Of a stretch of 28,260 nt of DNA, positions 21,396 to 28,207 are shown piece by piece. Source of the stretch: DASYTH01 sp035712165 (lineage in GTDB: Bacteria; Actinomycetota; Actinomycetes; Mycobacteriales; Pseudonocardiaceae); assembly GCF_035712165.1 (NCBI RefSeq), contig NZ_DASTBH010000386.1:1-28260 (forward strand), read 5' to 3'. Under the pieces are notes generated by a model. It saw only the letters and a list, made by a program, of their open reading frames with translations. It ran no database searches and was not told the DNA's origin. Within the stretch, counting starts at the first letter, position 1, and every line of letters begins with the position of its first letter. Both the position numbers and the translations under genes were made by a program.

Positions 21396-21845
21396 GTGCC
21401 CGAGATCCGCCTCGAGACCGACATCCGCGGCACCGCCGACGCGGTCTTCGCCGCGCTCGTCGATCTTCGCGGTTATGGCCGGTGGCTGGCGCGGTCGTCG
21501 GCGTTCCCGGGCACCACGGAGATCAGCCCGGGTCCGGTCGGCGTCGGGACCACCTACGTCGAGTCCAGCTCACAAGGCGTGCGCCGGGGCACCGTCACCG
21601 AGTACCAGCCACCGGACTCGGTCACCTTCCACCAGCCGATGACCATGAAGCCGAACCTGCTGGGCGTCATCGACATCCGGGTGCGCTACACCCTGACCCA
21701 GGCCGCGGACTCGGTCCACCTCCGCCGGGTTGTCACGCTGACCCTCCCGGCCGCACTCAAGCTCGTACAACCGGTCGTGCTGCGCCAGTTCCGCACCGAA
21801 AGCGAACGCACCATGCGCGCACTGAAGGCATTCGTGGAGACCTGA
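21396..21845 (+). CDS. SRPBCC (START-like) domain protein
   Basis: A 149-residue single-domain protein of the SRPBCC helix-grip fold, which binds hydrophobic ligands in a deep cavity. The N-terminal strand and helix ETDIRGTADAVFAALVDLRGYGRWL, the loop PGPVGVGTTYVE and the long C-terminal helix LRQFRTESERTMRALKAFVE are typical of the polyketide-cyclase-like group. The ligand and role are unknown. The GTG start has no Shine-Dalgarno sequence and probably gives a leaderless mRNA. The next gene starts 3 bp after its stop, so the two form an operon. Confidence 0.85.
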   Translation: MPEIRLETDIRGTADAVFAALVDLRGYGRWLARSSAFPGTTEISPGPVGVGTTYVESSSQGVRRGTVTEYQPPDSVTFHQPMTMKPNLLGVIDIRVRYTLTQAADSVHLRRVVTLTLPAALKLVQPVVLRQFRTESERTMRALKAFVET

Positions 21846-21848
21846 GCC

Positions 21849-22373
21849 ATGAAGGAACAGCTCCTTGCCGATCTCGACGCCCGCATCGCCCGGCATGCCG
21901 AGGGCGACTCCTCGGCGGTGCTCGACGAGCAGGTCCTGGACGTGGTCACCGAGCTGACCGAGTCGGGCGGCCCGGACGCCGGCAGCCTCACCCGCGTCGC
22001 GGCGCTGCACCTGTGCCGCTCCCAGGCGCTGCCACCGGAGCACGCCGAGATCGACCGGCGGCTCGCGCTGGCCCTCTACCGGACCCTGCACACCGTCGAC
22101 CCCCGGCTGGTGCCGCCCGGGGTGCGGGACCTGCTCGGGCTCGCCCCGCCCCACGACGCCGCGGTCGCGCTGCTGGCCGAGTACCGGCGCACCGGCCTGG
22201 CCGACCAGCTGGAACGGGCGATCTCCCTGTTGCGCCAAGAGGTCCTGGAACATCAACCCGCGCGCCCCGCCGACCTGCAGCACCTGGCCACCGCCCTGCT
22301 GCACCGCTACGAGCGGTACCGCGAACCGGCCGACCTGAACGAGGCGAACGAACTGCGGCGCCGCCTCGACTGA
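21849..22373 (+). CDS. Uncharacterised helical protein with a TPR-like repeat
   Basis: A 174-residue, probably all-helical soluble protein. Its C-terminal part, with LADQLERAISLLRQEVLE, then LQHLATALLHRYERYREPADLNEA, resembles one repeat of the TPR arrays found in actinobacterial CHAT- and NB-ARC-linked proteins. The rest has no clear match that I recognise. It has no catalytic motif, signal peptide or membrane segment. The ATG lies 3 bp after the SRPBCC stop, so the genes are coupled. It could be a small adaptor or the remnant of a longer repeat protein. It ends 11 bp before the convergent EI24 gene. Confidence 0.7.
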   Translation: MKEQLLADLDARIARHAEGDSSAVLDEQVLDVVTELTESGGPDAGSLTRVAALHLCRSQALPPEHAEIDRRLALALYRTLHTVDPRLVPPGVRDLLGLAPPHDAAVALLAEYRRTGLADQLERAISLLRQEVLEHQPARPADLQHLATALLHRYERYREPADLNEANELRRRLD

Positions 22374-22384
22374 CGGCCGCGACA

Positions 22385-23143
22385 TTAGGACTTCGAGTGC
22401 GCCGGGCTGCCGCGGAGGGCTTCGTGCGCGACGAGGACGCCGCCGACGAAGGCGACGGGCATGACGATGATGGCGGCGAGCGGGATCGCGGTCAGCAGGG
22501 CCGCGGGGGTGCCCAACCCCAGCGCCAGGGTGCGCCGGCCACGCAGCAGTTCGCGGCGCCGCTTGAGATCCAGCCCGCGCCGGTAGCACGGCACCGCGAC
22601 CAGCTCCAGGGTGAGGAACCACGCGGTGACCAGCGTCAGCAGGACCGGCACCACGGTCTGCCCGATCACCGGGATGAATCCCGCCACCAGCAACGGAATG
22701 GTGAACAGCAGCGACCGCACGACCAGCAGCACGCCGTCGCGCAGGCCCCACCAGAACAGCCGCCCCCCGGACAGGTCCGTTTCGGCCGGCGCGCCGCCCA
22801 GGTCGTCCTCCACCTTCTCCGCGATGTGCTCGTAGAACGGCCCGCCCACCGCCAGGGTCAGCGCGGTGAACCCGAGCAGTCCGACGACCAGCGCGCCACC
22901 GAAGATCGCGACCCCGGTGACGCCGCGGACCGTCTCCCGCCAGCCGGCCGCCCAGTCCTCGGCGAACGGGGTGACCAGCGCCGCCAGGTCGTCGATCCAG
23001 TAGAACAGCGCGATGATCCCGCCCAGCAGCAGCACCGCGGTCAGCGCCGCGGGCAGCGCGCCGATCAGCAGCAGCCGCGGTGACCGCAGCAGAATGCCCA
23101 AGCCCCGCACGAACATTCGAACACCGGTCGCGAAGTCCCGCAC
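22385..23143 (-). CDS. EI24 domain membrane protein (CysZ-like)
   Basis: A 252-residue membrane protein of the EI24/CysZ group. It begins with GVRMFVRGLGILLRSPRLLLIGALPAAL (typical opening), has four to six hydrophobic segments, and contains the family pattern ALTLAVGGPFYEHIAEKVE and the later GFIPVIGQTVVPVLLTLVTAW. CysZ in enterobacteria aids sulfate uptake, but actinobacterial members are mostly uncharacterised, so I do not assign transport of sulfate. The GTG at 23143 opens the family alignment. It is divergent from a TauE/SafE permease across a 154-bp gap. Since both families include sulfur-oxoanion transporters, a shared role is possible but unproven. Confidence 0.87.
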   Translation of the reverse strand: MRDFATGVRMFVRGLGILLRSPRLLLIGALPAALTAVLLLGGIIALFYWIDDLAALVTPFAEDWAAGWRETVRGVTGVAIFGGALVVGLLGFTALTLAVGGPFYEHIAEKVEDDLGGAPAETDLSGGRLFWWGLRDGVLLVVRSLLFTIPLLVAGFIPVIGQTVVPVLLTLVTAWFLTLELVAVPCYRRGLDLKRRRELLRGRRTLALGLGTPAALLTAIPLAAIIVMPVAFVGGVLVAHEALRGSPAHSKS

Positions 23144-23297
23144 GGACTACTTCTACCAGCGTCCGTCCCGGGCCGCCGGGTTGTGCCGGACGCCGGCTGT
23201 CGATCATGGCCACTGGACAGATGCCGGCCAGTCAGGCATCCTGAGCGGCGCCCAACCGGATTCGAACTGATGATCGATTACGCTCGGGGGTGTCGTC

Positions 23298-24029
23298 GTG
23301 ACCGGCATGACGCTGGTGCTGGCCGCGTTCGTGACCGGCATCCTCAACACCGCGTCCGGCGGCGGCGCCATCGTGTCGTTCCTGGCGATGACCGCGACCG
23401 GGATTCCGCCGCTCACCGCCCACGCCACCTGTCAACTGGTCACCCCGATGTCCTTTCTGGCCGCGGGGCGGCACGCCGGCCGGCACCGGCCGGCGATCCC
23501 CCTGCTGGTGGCCGGATGTTCGGGGACCGTCGCCGGCGTCGCGGTCCTCGCGATCACCCCACCGGCGACGTTCGCCGCCCTCGCGCCCTTCGTGCTGGTG
23601 CCGGCCGTCTTCCTGGTCCTGTTGCAGGGCAGGGTGAAACGGCACGTCGACCGCAGCCATCCGGTGCTGCGCCCGCGCGCCTCCGCGGTCTCGATGCTCG
23701 CCTGCGGCCTGTACGCCGGACTGGTCGGCGTCGGCTGCGGCACCCTCGTCCTGGTCGTGCTCGGCCTGGCCACCCGGTGGCCGAGCGGTTCCCTGGGCGG
23801 CCTGATCCGGGTCCGCAACGTGTTGCTGCTCGGCATGGCCCTCGTCGTCGCCGCCGCCTTCGCGGCCACCGGGCTGGTCGACTGGCACGCCGCCGCGCTC
23901 GTCGCCCTGCCCGGCCTCGCCGGCGGCTGGCTGGGCACCAGACTGGCCGGCCGGCTGCCCGATCCTGTGCTGCGGGCCGGAATCATCGCCACCGCGCTCG
24001 GCGGCGCCATCTGGATGGTGCTGCGCTGA
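23298..24029 (+). CDS. TauE/SafE (TSUP) family permease
   Basis: A 243-residue membrane protein of the TSUP family, whose members move sulfite, sulfoacetate and other organic anions. It has about seven to eight hydrophobic segments and two repeated halves. The first opens with AAFVTGILNTASGGGAIVSF, the second with CGLYAGLVGVGCGTLVLVVL, both typical. The GTG at 23298 follows GGGGGTG; an ATG three codons later is possible. The direction and substrate cannot be told. It ends 7 bp before the convergent toxin gene. The 154-bp gap upstream has no clear promoter; a tRNA-like T-arm there is noted and rejected. Confidence 0.87.
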   Translation: MTGMTLVLAAFVTGILNTASGGGAIVSFLAMTATGIPPLTAHATCQLVTPMSFLAAGRHAGRHRPAIPLLVAGCSGTVAGVAVLAITPPATFAALAPFVLVPAVFLVLLQGRVKRHVDRSHPVLRPRASAVSMLACGLYAGLVGVGCGTLVLVVLGLATRWPSGSLGGLIRVRNVLLLGMALVVAAAFAATGLVDWHAAALVALPGLAGGWLGTRLAGRLPDPVLRAGIIATALGGAIWMVLR

Positions 24030-24036
24030 GCGCCGG

Positions 24037-24426
24037 TCATTCACCGATGGGATTGATGTTCAGGTCGTAGTCGGCGTACAGCTCGGGCAGGACGGTGGCC
24101 ACCGCGAGACCGCCGGGCATGGTGGGGGTCGGCAGGGCCAGGGCGATCACGTGCGCGACGTCGAGGGCGACGTGCGGCGCGCGGTGCCGCAGGCGGAGCA
24201 GGTCGGTGAAGGTCAGCTCGAGCGGCTCGATGGCGGGTAGCCGGCCGATGTGCGCGACGATCCCGGGCCGGATCCGGTCCGCGGCGTCCAGACAGGTCAC
24301 CGGGGCGTAGAGCGGAAGCTTGAGGTTGGGTGCGGAGGCCACGATCGCGGACACGCTGCGACTGGAGACGAGCGCCGCCAGCGCGGTGGTGTCCAGCACG
24401 AGCCCACCCGGATGCGTCGCCGTCAC
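24037..24426 (-). CDS. PIN-domain toxin, VapC-like
   Basis: A 129-residue PIN-fold protein, presumably an RNase. The acidic residues that would bind metal are in GLVLDTTALAALV (first Asp), VTCLDAADRI, LDVAHVIALALP and YADYDLNINPI. The arrangement fits a PIN domain, although the second site has Asp where Glu is common. The GTG start at 24426 overlaps the antitoxin stop as GTGA, the usual coupling in toxin-antitoxin operons. The RNA target is unknown. I use VapC-like because the antitoxin is of the ribbon-helix-helix type often paired with VapC. Confidence 0.78.
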   Translation of the reverse strand: MTATHPGGLVLDTTALAALVSSRSVSAIVASAPNLKLPLYAPVTCLDAADRIRPGIVAHIGRLPAIEPLELTFTDLLRLRHRAPHVALDVAHVIALALPTPTMPGGLAVATVLPELYADYDLNINPIGE

Positions 24427-24695
24427 GAGGTGGCCCGTCTGCGGCGCGAGCGCGACCGGGGCGCACGGGTGAGCCATGCCTCGGCGGTCGCCTGTTCGTC
24501 CGCTGTGGCCACGAACCCGAACTGCTCGTGCAGGTAGTCGGAGGTCTGCTGGGCGATGTCCGCCCACTCGGCGCGGGTGCGTTGTGCCGTCACGAGTTTG
24601 GCGACGTACCCGCCGATCGTGGTGCCGTTCTCAGCAGCCAGCTCAATGAGCCGAGCGTGGGTCTGCTCGTCAACCTTGATCATCTTCGAGGCCAC
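24423..24695 (-). CDS. Ribbon-helix-helix antitoxin of the PIN toxin
   Basis: A 90-residue protein. The N-terminal MIKVDEQTHARLIELAAENG and the segment TTIGGYVAKLV form a ribbon-helix-helix DNA-binding domain. The C-terminal half, from RAEWADIAQQT on, should wrap the toxin. I prefer the GTG at 24695: on the minus strand a TACCGT -10 box lies 6 bp before it, which suggests a leaderless mRNA. An ATG at 24713 or one at 24683 is possible. Direct repeats over the promoter fit autorepression by the complex. Confidence 0.78.
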   Translation of the reverse strand: MASKMIKVDEQTHARLIELAAENGTTIGGYVAKLVTAQRTRAEWADIAQQTSDYLHEQFGFVATADEQATAEAWLTRAPRSRSRRRRATS

Positions 24696-24703
24696 AGGGT
24701 GAC

Positions 24704-24722
24704 GGTACACCATCGGTAAACC
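24704..24722. repeat. Direct repeats at the toxin-antitoxin promoter
   Basis: GGTACACC (24704-24711) and GGTAAACC (24715-24722) are 11 bp apart, one helical turn. They cover the predicted -10 region of the antitoxin gene. Ribbon-helix-helix proteins bind such repeats, so this is the probable operator. Confidence 0.45.
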
Positions 24723-24737
24723 GGCCGCCGAGGGTCG

Positions 24738-25571
24738 TCACGTGGTCGATCTGCGCCGGGTCGCGGCCGAGGTCTTCAGGTTGGCGACACCGAGTCCGCA
24801 GCCCAGGAGCTGGGCGAGCAGTTCGACCAGGCGCTTGTGGGCGTCGCCGAGATCGCCGGGGTTGACCGCGTCGACCCAGAGCAGTCCGAACGGAATGTCG
24901 CCACTCACCACGGCCGCGTGAATGTAGGTTTTGAAGTCGCTGCCGCGTGCCCAACCGAGCTGGTGCTCGGCGTCCGTATCGGACACGAACCTCGCCTTGC
25001 CGCTTTCCAGAATGCGAAAGGCTTCGTTCGCCTCGTCATCGCCGCGCCGGTACTCCTCCTTGGGCGGTGTGTTGCGGCCGCGCCACACACCGTCCAATAC
25101 CAGCCGGGGAGCGGGCGTCAGATTTGGCGCCGCGTGGTTGCTATAGGCATAGAAGCACGACCGCGGATCGATGTCGTGCATGTTCTCCAGCGCGCTGTCC
25201 ACGACGAACTGCTTCAGTTTCTCCTGCAGGGCCCGGCATCTGTCGAGATCTTTCTCAGCGACAATCTTCGCCAGCAGGCCGCTCAGCGGAACCAGGATCT
25301 TGTGCACTTTCACGTCGTAGTCGGCGACCGCGTCCGCGGCCATCGCCTGAGCCGCCTCGCGCCTGCGGGTCTCGACGCCGACCTGCCAGTTCGGTAGTGC
25401 GATCGAGAAGAAGAGCAGGATCGCGCCGCCGCAGGTCAGTGTTATCTTGATCCAGGTCGGCAGCTGATAGCCGACGATGATCTGCGCGATGTAGGCTAGA
25501 CCGCCGACCGCTCCGGCCGCGACGGCTCCGACCCGCCAGCGCGCATCGGAAAAACGATCTTGCCTGCTCAT
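24738..25571 (-). CDS. Membrane-anchored GAF domain protein
   Basis: A 277-residue protein. Two transmembrane segments lie at about residues 13-33 and 42-62. A charged helical stretch (about 65-130, ETRRREAAQAMAADAVADYD) leads to a GAF-like domain (about 135-265) with FVSDTDAEHQLGWARGSDF and SGDIPFGLLWVDAVNPGDL, typical of the family. No kinase, cyclase or DNA-binding output is present, so it is a sensor without an obvious effector. The ATG at 25571 has no Shine-Dalgarno sequence but lies 8 bp after a TACTAT -10 box, so the mRNA is probably leaderless. A palindrome covers that box. Confidence 0.72.
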   Translation of the reverse strand: MSRQDRFSDARWRVGAVAAGAVGGLAYIAQIIVGYQLPTWIKITLTCGGAILLFFSIALPNWQVGVETRRREAAQAMAADAVADYDVKVHKILVPLSGLLAKIVAEKDLDRCRALQEKLKQFVVDSALENMHDIDPRSCFYAYSNHAAPNLTPAPRLVLDGVWRGRNTPPKEEYRRGDDEANEAFRILESGKARFVSDTDAEHQLGWARGSDFKTYIHAAVVSGDIPFGLLWVDAVNPGDLGDAHKRLVELLAQLLGCGLGVANLKTSAATRRRSTT

Positions 25572-25578
25572 GATGGCT

Positions 25579-25593
25579 GATAGTACTACTATC
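25579..25593. promoter_or_regulatory. Perfect palindrome over the -10 box of the GAF gene
   Basis: GATAGTA-C-TACTATC is a perfect 15-bp inverted repeat. It contains the -10 box of the GAF gene on the minus strand and shares 12 bases with the padR promoter at 66-77. A repressor site is likely. Confidence 0.5.
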
Positions 25594-25621
25594 GTGGCAA
25601 TGCCGAGTCACGTCGCTACGA

Positions 25622-25664
25622 AGAGTATTGACAGTCCGGGAACCGGTGGTCAGAGTAATGACAG
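25622..25664. repeat. Two 13-bp direct repeats 30 bp apart
   Basis: AGAGTATTGACAG (25622-25634) and AGAGTAATGACAG (25652-25664) differ at one base and are exactly 30 bp apart, close to three helical turns. They lie in the 175-bp gap between the divergent GAF gene and the 81-residue gene. Each contains a TGACA core. Confidence 0.55.
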
Positions 25665-25746
25665 ATCTCGGTCATAATCACGTGAGCTGAGCCATTCACC
25701 TACCATTGTTGGCAGGTGTTCCCGTGACCAAGCATCGGAGACAGGC

Positions 25747-25992
25747 ATGGCGGCGGAGAAGCTCCCGGAGGCCGATCCGCAGGGACTGCAACAGGTAGAC
25801 GCCATGCTGGACGATCCAATCGGCTATCTGCGCCGGGAACGGGAAGCGAGTCTGCGTGCGGCTCGAGTTTACGTCGACCGGGAAATCAGCAGAAGGCTCA
25901 CCGAGCAGCAGAACGACCGGCCGTCGCTCATGCAACGCATAGCCCGATGGCTGGGCGTCGGCAACGCCGCCGCGCCGCCGGCCACGGGGTAG
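25747..25992 (+). CDS. Uncharacterised 81-residue protein
   Basis: A small soluble protein that I do not recognise. It is rich in charged residues; a long amphipathic helix, YLRREREASLRAARVYVDRE, fills the middle and a second helix, SLMQRIARWLGVG, is near the end, where it could touch a membrane. The ATG has GGAG about 7 bp upstream. It is divergent from the membrane GAF gene across a gap with a palindrome and two direct repeats, so the two genes may be regulated together. The codon use is normal. Confidence 0.6.
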   Translation: MAAEKLPEADPQGLQQVDAMLDDPIGYLRREREASLRAARVYVDREISRRLTEQQNDRPSLMQRIARWLGVGNAAAPPATG

Positions 25993-26011
25993 GCGCCGGT
26001 CCCTGCTGCGG

Positions 26012-27220
26012 CTACCCGCCTGTGCGGGGGACAATGCCGCCATGAGCCGTGCTGACCGGATCGTCGTTCGGCGGGCGGAGATCGTCGAGCTGGTCGCGTC
26101 CCTGCGCAGCCGGCTGGACGGCATCATGGAGGCCTCGAGCTGGACCGCCCACGACGACGAGCACGATCCCGAGGGGGTCACGGTCGCCTTCGAGCGGGCG
26201 CAGGTCGCCGGCCTGCTCGCGGTGGCCACCGAGGAACTCGAGGCGCTGGACGCCGCCGTCGCCCGGATCGACGCCGGCACCTACGGGGTCTGCCAGCGCT
26301 GCGGTCAGCCGATCGCCCCGGAGCGCCTTGAGGCGCTGCCCGCGGCCACCACGTGCATCCGCTGCGCCACCGGCAAACGCCGGTGAGGCCAGGCCGGCCA
26401 CGGCCAGCGCGTTCGCGGTGACCACGATCGCGATGCCGGTCCATTCGTGGGCGGCGAGGACCTGGTCGAGCAGGAGCAGGCCGGCGAACGCGGCCAGCAC
26501 CGGATGCAGGCTCATCACGACGCCGAAGAACCGGGCCGGGATCCGGCGCAGCGCGAGTTGGTCGGCCGCGTAGGGCACCACGGAGCTGAGCAGGCCGGCG
26601 CCCAGCGCGTAGAGCAGGCCGGCGCCGTGCAGCCGGCCCTGCCCGGCCAGAACCACGGCGACCGGAAGGTAGGCCAGCGCCGAGACGGCGGTGGCCGCGG
26701 CCGGTCCCTGCAGGCCCGGTAGGCGGCTGCCGAGCAGCCGGTTGAGCAGGATGTAGGCCGCCCAGCACGCGGCGGCGAGCAGTCCGAGCGCGATGCCGAG
26801 GTGGTCGCTGGCCGGTCCGGGCAGGACCAGCACGTAGACGCCCAGCCCGGCGCCGGCCGCGCAGGCCAGATCCAGCCGGGTGCGGGACCCGGCCAGCGCG
26901 ACCGCGAGCGGGCCGAGGAACTCCAGGGTGACCGCCAGGCCGAGCCCGACCCGGTCGACGGCGGTGTAGAGGCTGAGGTTCATCGTGGCGAACACCGCCC
27001 CGAGCAGCAGCGTGGGCCACCACTGCGCCCAGGTGAACCGGCGCAGGTTCGGCCGCGCCGCCGGGAGCAGGACCGCGGCCGCGACGAACTGCCGGACCGC
27101 CACCACCCCGGCGGGGCCGAGGGTGGCGAAGGCGTGCGCACCGAGGGCGGCGCCGGCCTGGCTGCTGGCCGAGCTGGCCGTCATCGTGGCCAGCGCGGCG
27201 AACCCACCGCCTGTCTTCAC
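26012..27220 (-). CDS. EamA/DMT family transporter with an antisense-derived C-terminal tail
   Basis: A drug/metabolite transporter of the EamA (RhtA-like) type with ten membrane segments and two repeated halves. The first half contains LYTAVDRVGLGLAVTLEFLGP (about residues 85-105) and the second VPYAADQLALRRIPARFF. Family members export amino acids or other small metabolites and are about 280-300 residues long. Here the last membrane segment ends near residue 278, but the frame has no stop until 26012, for a total of 402. The extra 124 residues are read antisense across the whole zinc-finger gene at 26042-26386 and are Gly/Arg/Asp-rich with no domain. The GTG at 27220 is my start; the frame is open to 27268. 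It is divergent from a LysR gene that probably regulates it. Confidence 0.8.
   Translation of the reverse strand: MKTGGGFAALATMTASSASSQAGAALGAHAFATLGPAGVVAVRQFVAAAVLLPAARPNLRRFTWAQWWPTLLLGAVFATMNLSLYTAVDRVGLGLAVTLEFLGPLAVALAGSRTRLDLACAAGAGLGVYVLVLPGPASDHLGIALGLLAAACWAAYILLNRLLGSRLPGLQGPAAATAVSALAYLPVAVVLAGQGRLHGAGLLYALGAGLLSSVVPYAADQLALRRIPARFFGVVMSLHPVLAAFAGLLLLDQVLAAHEWTGIAIVVTANALAVAGLASPAFAGGAADARGGRGQRLKALRGDRLTAALADPVGAGVDPGDGGVQRLEFLGGHREQAGDLRPLEGDRDPLGIVLVVVGGPARGLHDAVQPAAQGRDQLDDLRPPNDDPVSTAHGGIVPRTGG
26042..26386 (+). CDS. TraR/DksA-type C4 zinc-finger protein
   Basis: A 114-residue protein with a helical N-terminal coiled-coil part and a C-terminal zinc finger, YGVCQRCGQPI and TTCIRCA (four cysteines). 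The segment ALDAAVARIDAGTYGVC just before the finger is the TraR/DksA signature. DksA proteins bind RNA polymerase in the secondary channel; the short actinobacterial forms such as this one are less well understood, and the tip residues needed for DksA action are not obvious. The ATG has no clear Shine-Dalgarno sequence, but GACAAT lies 6 bp before it. The whole gene lies antisense to the extended frame of the EamA transporter. Confidence 0.87.
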   Translation: MSRADRIVVRRAEIVELVASLRSRLDGIMEASSWTAHDDEHDPEGVTVAFERAQVAGLLAVATEELEALDAAVARIDAGTYGVCQRCGQPIAPERLEALPAATTCIRCATGKRR

Positions 27221-27264
27221 ATCCACCGGCCGAGTGTCGGCGCCGGGCCGCTGATACGAGAAAT

Positions 27265-27298
27265 GCAACGGTTGCGGTACTCATACGCTAGACGTATG
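27265..27298. promoter_or_regulatory. LysR-type operators between eamA and lysR
   Basis: Two inverted repeats lie in the 75-bp divergent gap: GCAAC-G-GTTGC (27265-27275) and CATACG-CTAGA-CGTATG (27282-27298). The second contains the T-N11-A core of LysR sites (T27284, A27296) and includes the lysR start codon. This layout suits regulation of the transporter and autorepression of lysR. Confidence 0.65.
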
Positions 27299-28171
27299 GA
27301 TGTGGAACTGCGGCAGTTGCGCGCACTGGTCGCGGTGGTCGACGCGGGCACCTTCACCGACGCGGCCGGCGCCCTCGGCGTGTCCCAGGCCACGGTCTCG
27401 CGCGCGGTGGCGGCGGTGGAGGCCGCCCTCGGCGCCCGGTTGCTGCTGCGCGACACCCGGCACGTCAACCTCACCGGCACCGGCGCCCAGATCGTCGCCG
27501 CCGCGCGCCGCGTCCTGGACGACGTGGCGCACCTGCATCGCATCGTCGAGCAGGCCCGCACCGAACTGCGCGTCGGGTACGCCTGGGCCGCGCTGGGCAA
27601 ACACACCCGCCGGCTGCAGCAGGCCTGGAAGGCCGCGCATCCCGGCATCCCGCTGGTGTTCGTCCAGTCCCACAGCGCCACCGCCGGGCTCGCCGACGGG
27701 ACCGCCGAGGTCGCGGTGCTCCGCAGGCCCCTGGAGGACAACCGGTTCGACACGGCACTGGTCGGTTTCGAGGCCCGCCGCGCCGCCGTCGCCACCGGGA
27801 GCCCGCTGGCCCGCCGCCGGTCGGTGCGGCTGTCCGACCTGACCCGCTACACCGTGGCCATCGACGACCGCACCGGCACCACCACCCCGGACCTGTGGCG
27901 GCCCGGACCCGCCCCGGCCCGCACCCGCGCCACCCATGGCGTCGACGAATGGCTCACCCTGATCGCCGCCGGCCAGGCCGTCGGCATCACCTCCGAGGCG
28001 ACCGCGCAGCAGAACCCCCGGCCGGGCGTGGCCTACCGGCCCGTCCGCGACGCCCCGCCGATCCCGGTCGCCCTCGCCTGGTGGCGGGACAACCCGCCCG
28101 CGCACCTCACCGGCCTGATCACCCTCGCCCGGGACGCCTACGCGCTTGACACGAACGCCGCCCGGCGGTAG
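27296..28171 (+). CDS. LysR family transcriptional regulator
   Basis: A 291-residue LysR regulator. The N-terminal winged helix-turn-helix (residues 1-60) reads MDVELRQLRALVAVVDAGTF, then GVSQATVSRAVAAVEAALGARLL. The effector-binding domain (about 90-285) is typical, with LRVGYAWAALGKHTRRLQ and a late VDEWLTLIAAGQAVGITSEAT segment. The ATG at 27296 opens the family alignment. It has no Shine-Dalgarno sequence, and a TACGCT box 6 bp before it suggests a leaderless mRNA. The ATG is part of an inverted repeat with LysR geometry, so the protein may block its own start. It is divergent from the EamA transporter, its likely target. The effector is unknown, perhaps the exported metabolite. Confidence 0.92.
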   Translation: MDVELRQLRALVAVVDAGTFTDAAGALGVSQATVSRAVAAVEAALGARLLLRDTRHVNLTGTGAQIVAAARRVLDDVAHLHRIVEQARTELRVGYAWAALGKHTRRLQQAWKAAHPGIPLVFVQSHSATAGLADGTAEVAVLRRPLEDNRFDTALVGFEARRAAVATGSPLARRRSVRLSDLTRYTVAIDDRTGTTTPDLWRPGPAPARTRATHGVDEWLTLIAAGQAVGITSEATAQQNPRPGVAYRPVRDAPPIPVALAWWRDNPPAHLTGLITLARDAYALDTNAARR

Positions 28172-28185
28172 AAAACCGATTGGTT
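28146..28185 (+). promoter_or_regulatory. Promoter and operator of the arsR-type gene
   Basis: TTGACA (28146-28151), inside the end of lysR, and TAGAAA (28169-28174) are 17 bp apart. AACCGATTGGTT (28174-28185), palindromic at 10 of 12 positions, covers the predicted transcription start. ArsR-family repressors bind AT-rich repeats like this, so autorepression is likely. Confidence 0.55.
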
Positions 28186-28207
28186 ATAGAACTAAGAGGT
28201 TACAGAC

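Noticed and set aside
23250..23270. GGATTCGAAC (minus strand GTTCGAATCC), like a tRNA T-loop next to a possible acceptor end
   Set aside because: The T-stem pairs poorly and no matching acceptor, D-arm or anticodon arm lies upstream on the minus strand. With no integrase in the window, an attachment-site remnant cannot be supported.
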